Assembly: GCF_963678635.1 (NCBI RefSeq)
Contig: NC_087062.1
Span: 81,508,751 to 81,572,750, forward strand
Source of the DNA: Symsagittifera roscoffensis
Lineage: Eukaryota; Xenacoelomorpha; Acoela; Convolutidae
DNA length: 64,000 nt
Direction: 5' to 3'
The notes under the pieces were generated by a model, which saw only the letters and a list, made by a program, of their open reading frames with translations, was not told the origin of the DNA and did no database searches. Shown here piece after piece: positions 60,001 to 64,000 of this stretch (position 1 is the stretch's first letter; every line of letters starts with the position of its first letter). A program made the translations under genes and the position numbers.

Positions 60001-60440
60001 TCAAAAGGGGAAACTTTTGTGACACCGTGTGGTGTGATTCTTAGTGTTTTTATTATTTCTGCGACATCCGAGGCTAGCTAATATGGTGTATTTGATTGGT
60101 CTATTTTCGTTACCGCTAGTCTACGTTTAATTGTTTGAATCATTCGTTCAACAACCCCTATGGCTCTGTGATCGTCTACGGGTGCGAAAACTAGTTTTAC
60201 GTTGTTCGGCCTGCAGAAAATTTAAAAAATTTTCGCCCTGAATGTTTGAGCTTGATCGCACCTCAGACTTCTCGGAAACCCGTTGTTAGAGATATATCTT
60301 TGCATGAACTTGATTGCAATATCTGCTGTTGTGTTTGACACAACTTTCGCTGTCGGGAACTTTGACCACTTATCTATCGCAACCAAAACGTGTTTAATTC
60401 GTCCGGTAGGGGCCCGCAAAGTCTAATTGAACTTCCTCAT
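60000..60440 (-). pseudogene. Integrase catalytic core, family C
   Basis: In order: QLDFAGP with the first catalytic Asp near 60420; after a one-base shift, HVLVAIDKWSKFPTAKVV; SLRCDQAQTF with the second Asp (60222-60419 frame); then, beyond a TAA at 60220-60222, GVVERMIQTIKRRL with the Glu. All three catalytic residues are kept, but one shift and two stops (60220-60222 and near 60078) break the core. It would integrate the element's cDNA. Confidence 0.75.
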
Positions 60441-60449
60441 TAGGTTCGA

Positions 60450-61210
60450 CTACCGGTTCCATTTGGAATGAAAGTTTCTTTCCTGGGATGGTTTTAAATT
60501 TTTATCTTGCTCTGTGCAATGATTGCAGTTTTGTGCCATTTGCACAAATGAACGATGGATGTGCGGGAACCAGACATAGTGACTCAAATCCAACATGGCT
60601 GCCAATCCCGGGTGGGTTAGGTGAAGACTGTCAAGTACTGTCTGTCGTAGTTGTGGGGGAATTACGATTCTTTCATCGATGAGTGGGTAATCCTCTCGGA
60701 CGTGTAGCCGGTTTCGACTGTTGAACCAATATTGTCCGTAAGAGGCTTTGATGGCGTCCCAGTCGCGCTTTTTTACAAATTTTATCAGTGGGCGTAGATT
60801 TCTGTTTTTCTTGGTGGCTGCGGCAATGAATAGAATTCCCAGTACTTTCTGTAGTTTCCGACGAAATAGCGGCGTTTCTTCTTCGGTTTCGGTGGCTTTC
60901 TCAACTGTGGCCACTACGGTGTCCAATATTTCGGTGTGGCTGGCCTCTAGCTGTGACGAAGTTGTCATCGTCGTGAAACTTTTAGGTTGTTTGAACGTTT
61001 TGAGAGGCGATATTTTTTCAATTGCTTCAGTTTTCTTTATAAGTGGTTTGGTTCCCTCACTGTTGATAATGAAACCTAACCACTCAACTTGCTTGCATGC
61101 GAAATTAGACTTGTCTAACGAAATTGCAAGATTTTCTTCGTCAAGTTTTGTTACCACCGTTTGGAGTTTTTGTCGATGTGTCTCTATCGTTCCTTTGGTT
61201 ACGATTAGAA
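60450..61210 (-). pseudogene. RT end joined to tether and integrase zinc finger, RNase H deleted (family C)
   Basis: YLDDILIVTKG at about 61200-61217 is the intact RT catalytic box, one frame away from the upstream palm. The long frame 60450-61157 continues with the thumb (EWLGFIINSEGTKP, KISPLKTFKQPKSF) and then passes without a stop into SSQLEASHTEILDT. The rest of the connection domain and the whole RNase H are missing; the junction is near 60975-60985. It continues with LRPLIKFVKKRDWDAIK and an integrase zinc-binding region (HLTHPGLAAM, CNHC). The deletion is in frame. Confidence 0.7.
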
Positions 61211-61216
61211 TATCGT

Positions 61217-62281
61217 CTAGGTATTATTGCAATTTGTGAGCGTTAGATCCACTGCTTTTTGAAACTCTGCCGGCATATCCGTAAGGCCGTAAAATCTTGT
61301 TTGGAATTGGTATGTTCCTGTAGCACTTCCGCCAATGAGACTGAAGTTGCATTGTTCTCGTGTTGTTTTATCTAACGGGATTTGTGAATATGCGTATCGT
61401 GAATCGAGTGTAGTGAATAGTGTCTGGTTTGACTTGTCTGATTTCACCACTTGTGCGATATTGTCCAGAAGGAGATCTATATTTGGTATTTGACATTTGT
61501 TTTTGTGTATGTATTTGTTAATCTTTTTGGAATCGAGAGTAAGTTTAACCATTTGGTCCTTTTTAACTGTGATTACTATTGGGCTGATAAATTGTTTGTC
61601 TGAGCACTTATCGAGCTTGAAATTGTGTTTGGAATTGGTATGTTCCTGTAGCATTTCCGCCAATGAGACTGAAGTTGCATTGTTCTCGTGTTGTTTTTAC
61701 TAACGGGATTTGTGAATATGCGTATCGTGAATAGACTGTAGTGAATAGTGTCTGGTTTGACTTGTCTGATTTCACCACTTGTGCGATATTGTCCAGAAGG
61801 AGATCTATATTTGGTATTTGACATTTGTTTTTGTGTATGTATTTGTTAATCTTTTTGGAATCGAGAGTAAGTTTAACCATTTGGTCCTTTTTAACTGTGA
61901 TTACTATTGGGCTGATAAATTGTTTGTCTGAGCACTTATCGAGCTTGAAATTGTGTTTGGAACTGGTATGTTCGTGTAGCATTTCCGCCAATGAGCCTGA
62001 AGTTGCATTGTTCTCGTGTTGTTTTATCCAACGGGATTTGTGAAAATGCGTATCGTAAATCGAGTGTAGTGAATAGTGTCTGGTTTGACTTGTCTGATTT
62101 CACCACTTGTGCGATTTTGTCCAGAAGGAGATCTATGTTTGACATTTGATATTTGTTTTTGCGTATGTATTTGTTAATTTATTTGAAATCGAGAGCCAGT
62201 TTAACCGGTTGGTACTTTTTAATTGTGATTACTATTGAACTGATAAATTGTTGGTCTGAGCACTTATCGAGCTTGAAATTG
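61217..62281 (-). pseudogene. RT palm region, tandemly triplicated (family C)
   Basis: The frame 61217-61663 reads as fingers and palm of a Ty3 RT: SPIVITVKKDQMVKLTLDS, KINKYIHKNKCQIPNIDLLL, LFTTLDSRYAYSQIPL with the first catalytic Asp, and QTRFYGLTDMPAEFQKAV. The same 328-bp segment then recurs twice upstream in the gene (frames at 61608-61991 and 61936-62145). Since 328 is not a multiple of three, each repeat shifts the frame, so no complete RT can be made. The copy nearest the protease (61954-62281) is the most diverged. Confidence 0.85.
61298..62281. repeat. Three tandem 328-bp units inside RT
   Basis: The word TGTTTGGAA-x-TGG starts units at 61298, 61626 and 61954, an exact 328-bp step each time. 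Units 1 and 2 are nearly identical; unit 3 differs at many positions. The unit spans the fingers and palm coding region. Confidence 0.9.
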
Positions 62282-62294
62282 TGTTTTTGATCAA

Positions 62295-62978
62295 TCAACT
62301 TGGTTCCGCTTCCACCCTTTCTTGTAGATGTATTGGTATACGTCTGCCCCTTTGTTGTATCGGTTCAAAGTCTTTTTTGAATTTTGTTTTCATTACGTGG
62401 TGTTTTGACTTTCCTATTTGTACGCATAATTGTTGAAAATTGTCCTTGATCCATTGTTTAATTTCATGGTTTGATTCGTAGCTTTGTTGTACCGTGAGTA
62501 CCTTTTGGGTTTGTTTGTCCTGAATTAATTTAATGCCAATGTGTGGTAATAGATTCCGTCCTATTACATTTGCTTTGTGGTTGTCCACTATAATGAACGG
62601 AGCTGTTTGTATTTTCCATCCTCCCGACTCAATCGCAACTATTAGCTTTTCTTTAGGATGTATTGACTCGCCGTTGTAACATGCTAAGTTTCTGGCTGTA
62701 TCCTCCGGGAGGATGTTTTTGAACACTGCCGTTTGATCATTTTGTTCTAATCGTTGAGCGGTTTTTTTGTTTATAAAAGACATCGGGCTGCCTGAGTCAG
62801 CAATCGCGAATAGTTCTGTTGTATTCGTCTTCAATTTAACAATGTGACCATTCAAATTGTCTTCCGATGTTGTTTTTGTGTTTTTAATTTCAAATGATTC
62901 CGATATTGCCATAACGGAAAATTCGTCTATTTGATAGTTTTCCCAACCATTGTTTGTGGTGAACTCAGCATATGCCAC
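62295..62978 (-). CDS. Protease and protease-RT linker, family C
   Basis: An open 227-codon frame. After a Thr/Asn-rich lead it has LFAIADSGSPMSFINKKTA, a retropepsin active-site loop (D-S-G) with the expected flanking hydrophobic residues. It continues with AVFKNILPED, a central strand region, IIVDNHKANVIGRNLLPHIG (the second conserved motif, I-x-G-R-N-L-L) and a linker ending RRIPIHLQERVEAE, which is the entry to RT. This is the best preserved frame of the element and looks functional on its own. It processes Gag-Pol. Confidence 0.8.
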   Translation of the reverse strand: MAYAEFTTNNGWENYQIDEFSVMAISESFEIKNTKTTSEDNLNGHIVKLKTNTTELFAIADSGSPMSFINKKTAQRLEQNDQTAVFKNILPEDTARNLACYNGESIHPKEKLIVAIESGGWKIQTAPFIIVDNHKANVIGRNLLPHIGIKLIQDKQTQKVLTVQQSYESNHEIKQWIKDNFQQLCVQIGKSKHHVMKTKFKKDFEPIQQRGRRIPIHLQERVEAEPS

Positions 62979-63029
62979 CGGGTCGGTATCCGTCCCCGTG
63001 CTCCCTATTTTTGTTTCCTCCTGCTATTC

Positions 63030-64000
63030 CTAATTTCTATTTCCTAGGTAATTTACGTTTGTGGAACGGCAAACTTTTGCAAAGTGTCTGCGTTTTGCGC
63101 ATTTTGAGCAAATTTTGTCTTTTTCCGGACAAGATTGTAGATGATTCGGACCATATTGATTTCTACACTTGAAACACTGTTTGAAACTTGTGTTTCGTTT
63201 TTGTTGATATTATTGACCCCTTGTGTTTTGTCATCTGCGTGGATACAGTCGGCCGCGAAAACCACCCCGTCCTCGCTGATTGTTTTGGTTGTATTGTTGG
63301 TTTTGTCTGCCACGTGTATTAACATAATGTATTGGTTCTTGTTTTGGGGTCGTCACTGTTTGACGATTGGATTTACTTTCATTGTACGACTGTGTTCTAT
63401 TCCTTTTTCGCGTCGAATTGCGTATTCGTATGCCTCCTGTGGGGTACGTGTCTGTGCTAACAACTCCTCTGCAATTTTTTGTGGTTCATGTGAGCGGTAA
63501 ACATGTCCCTTAAACACTCACTTTCTCGGTCGCCGCATTCGGCCGCTGAAGCTAGTTCCACTAGGTCAGCATGAATTTGTTCTAAGCTTTCTGTTTTCGT
63601 TTGTTTTCGACAATTAAAATTAAATCTCTCAAGCTATTATACGTGTCGTGACGAATATATCCTCCAAAACAGTCATGAATTGTTGCGTAGATACCTTGTG
63701 TAGCTGCATATTCGGTCGTTTTTGTTGTATTTGGCGTTGTCCTTCAGCGCCGAGACACAAGAAAAGATAGCTGCATACTTTTGCGTCAGCTTCATCTCAT
63801 CTGAATGAATTACACAGAACTCCTTTTTCCAACGCTTTGATCACGTGGCTTTCCCAGCCCACTCTTTTTTTTGGTTGCGCACCTCGCGGTTTTTCGTTTG
63901 GGCTTCGTTTCACCGGTTATCTCGACCTCGCATACTGGTTCAGATGGCTCTACTAGTTGTGGTCTGTCTCGTAGTAGAAACCGAATTTCGATGCCGTCTT
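63030..64000 (-). pseudogene. Gag with two zinc knuckles (partial), family C
   Basis: Around 63055-63180 the minus strand encodes CFKCRNQYGPNHLQSC and CSKCAKRRHFAKVC; the second is a perfect CCHC knuckle, the first a variant with wider spacing. Upstream, 63350-63520 encodes a KIAEELLAQTRTPQEAYEYA helix. Further upstream, to about 63630, come ERFNFNCRKQTK and ELASAAECGDRES, matching the end of a Ty3-type capsid (E-R-F-x-F...R-K-Q). The region to 64000 is basic (KPKRKTAR). Several frame changes are present. Gag packages element RNA; unlike families A and B this one uses zinc knuckles. Confidence 0.7.

Larger units (their letters stand above)
58257..64000 (-). mobile_element. Family C Ty3/gypsy element (partial, 5' end outside)
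   Basis: On the minus strand, from the window end inward: Gag, two zinc knuckles, protease, RT, residual tether, integrase, a basic then acidic pol tail, polypurine tract and LTR. There is no env; the last pol stop lies about 60 bp before the polypurine tract. It has one deletion (RNase H), a three-fold internal tandem repeat, and several frameshifts, so it is defective. Its orientation matches the synaptotagmin gene. Confidence 0.85.

Overview
The window is AT-rich eukaryotic (animal) DNA, probably from an invertebrate. A synaptotagmin-type C2B domain is split over three phase-matched GT-AG exons, and an 11-12 helix Aa_trans-type transporter over two. Both show multicellular-animal gene content and introns of about 0.9 to 5 kb. 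Nearly everything else is mobile DNA, mostly decayed. I cannot name the species.

Layout. 1-8.2 kb: two related ~1.3 kb fragments of an env-type Ty3/gypsy element (family A; 1-1322 and 6257-8100), an old foldback-like repeat (1.35-3.06 kb) and one exon-sized fragment of a BT1/MFS-like transporter (4.6-5.1 kb). 8.5-16 kb: a longer, heavily mutated family A element (gag, protease, RT, RNase H, integrase, env-like glycoprotein). 16-19.9 kb: decayed sequence with a signal-peptide ORF, RING-finger-like remnants and a near-perfect 65-bp-arm hairpin. 20.6-25.3 kb: the transporter gene on the minus strand, its 3' part duplicated in tandem (two 1,327-bp copies). 25.3-29.3 kb: largely gene-free DNA with a 423-bp MITE and a hAT-type MITE fragment. 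30.5-45.8 kb: a large plus-strand Ty3/gypsy relative (family B) with gag, protease, RT, RNase H, integrase, env-like glycoprotein and an unrecognised ORF block after env. 46.4-47.6 kb: further fragments. 48.1-57.8 kb: 3' half of the synaptotagmin gene (minus strand), with introns full of MITEs and simple repeats. 58.26-64 kb: a third Ty3/gypsy element (family C, minus strand, same orientation as the synaptotagmin gene) with 3' LTR, polypurine tract, pol, CCHC zinc knuckles and partial gag; its 5' end lies outside the window.

The two host genes are independent of the elements. The elements are of two kinds. Families A and B have Arg/Asn-rich Gag tails without zinc knuckles and encode an envelope-like glycoprotein. 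Family C has a CCHC Gag, and its pol runs almost to the polypurine tract with no env. None looks intact: stops, frameshifts, deletions and internal tandem repeats are described entry by entry. I found no CRISPR array, rRNA or convincing tRNA.
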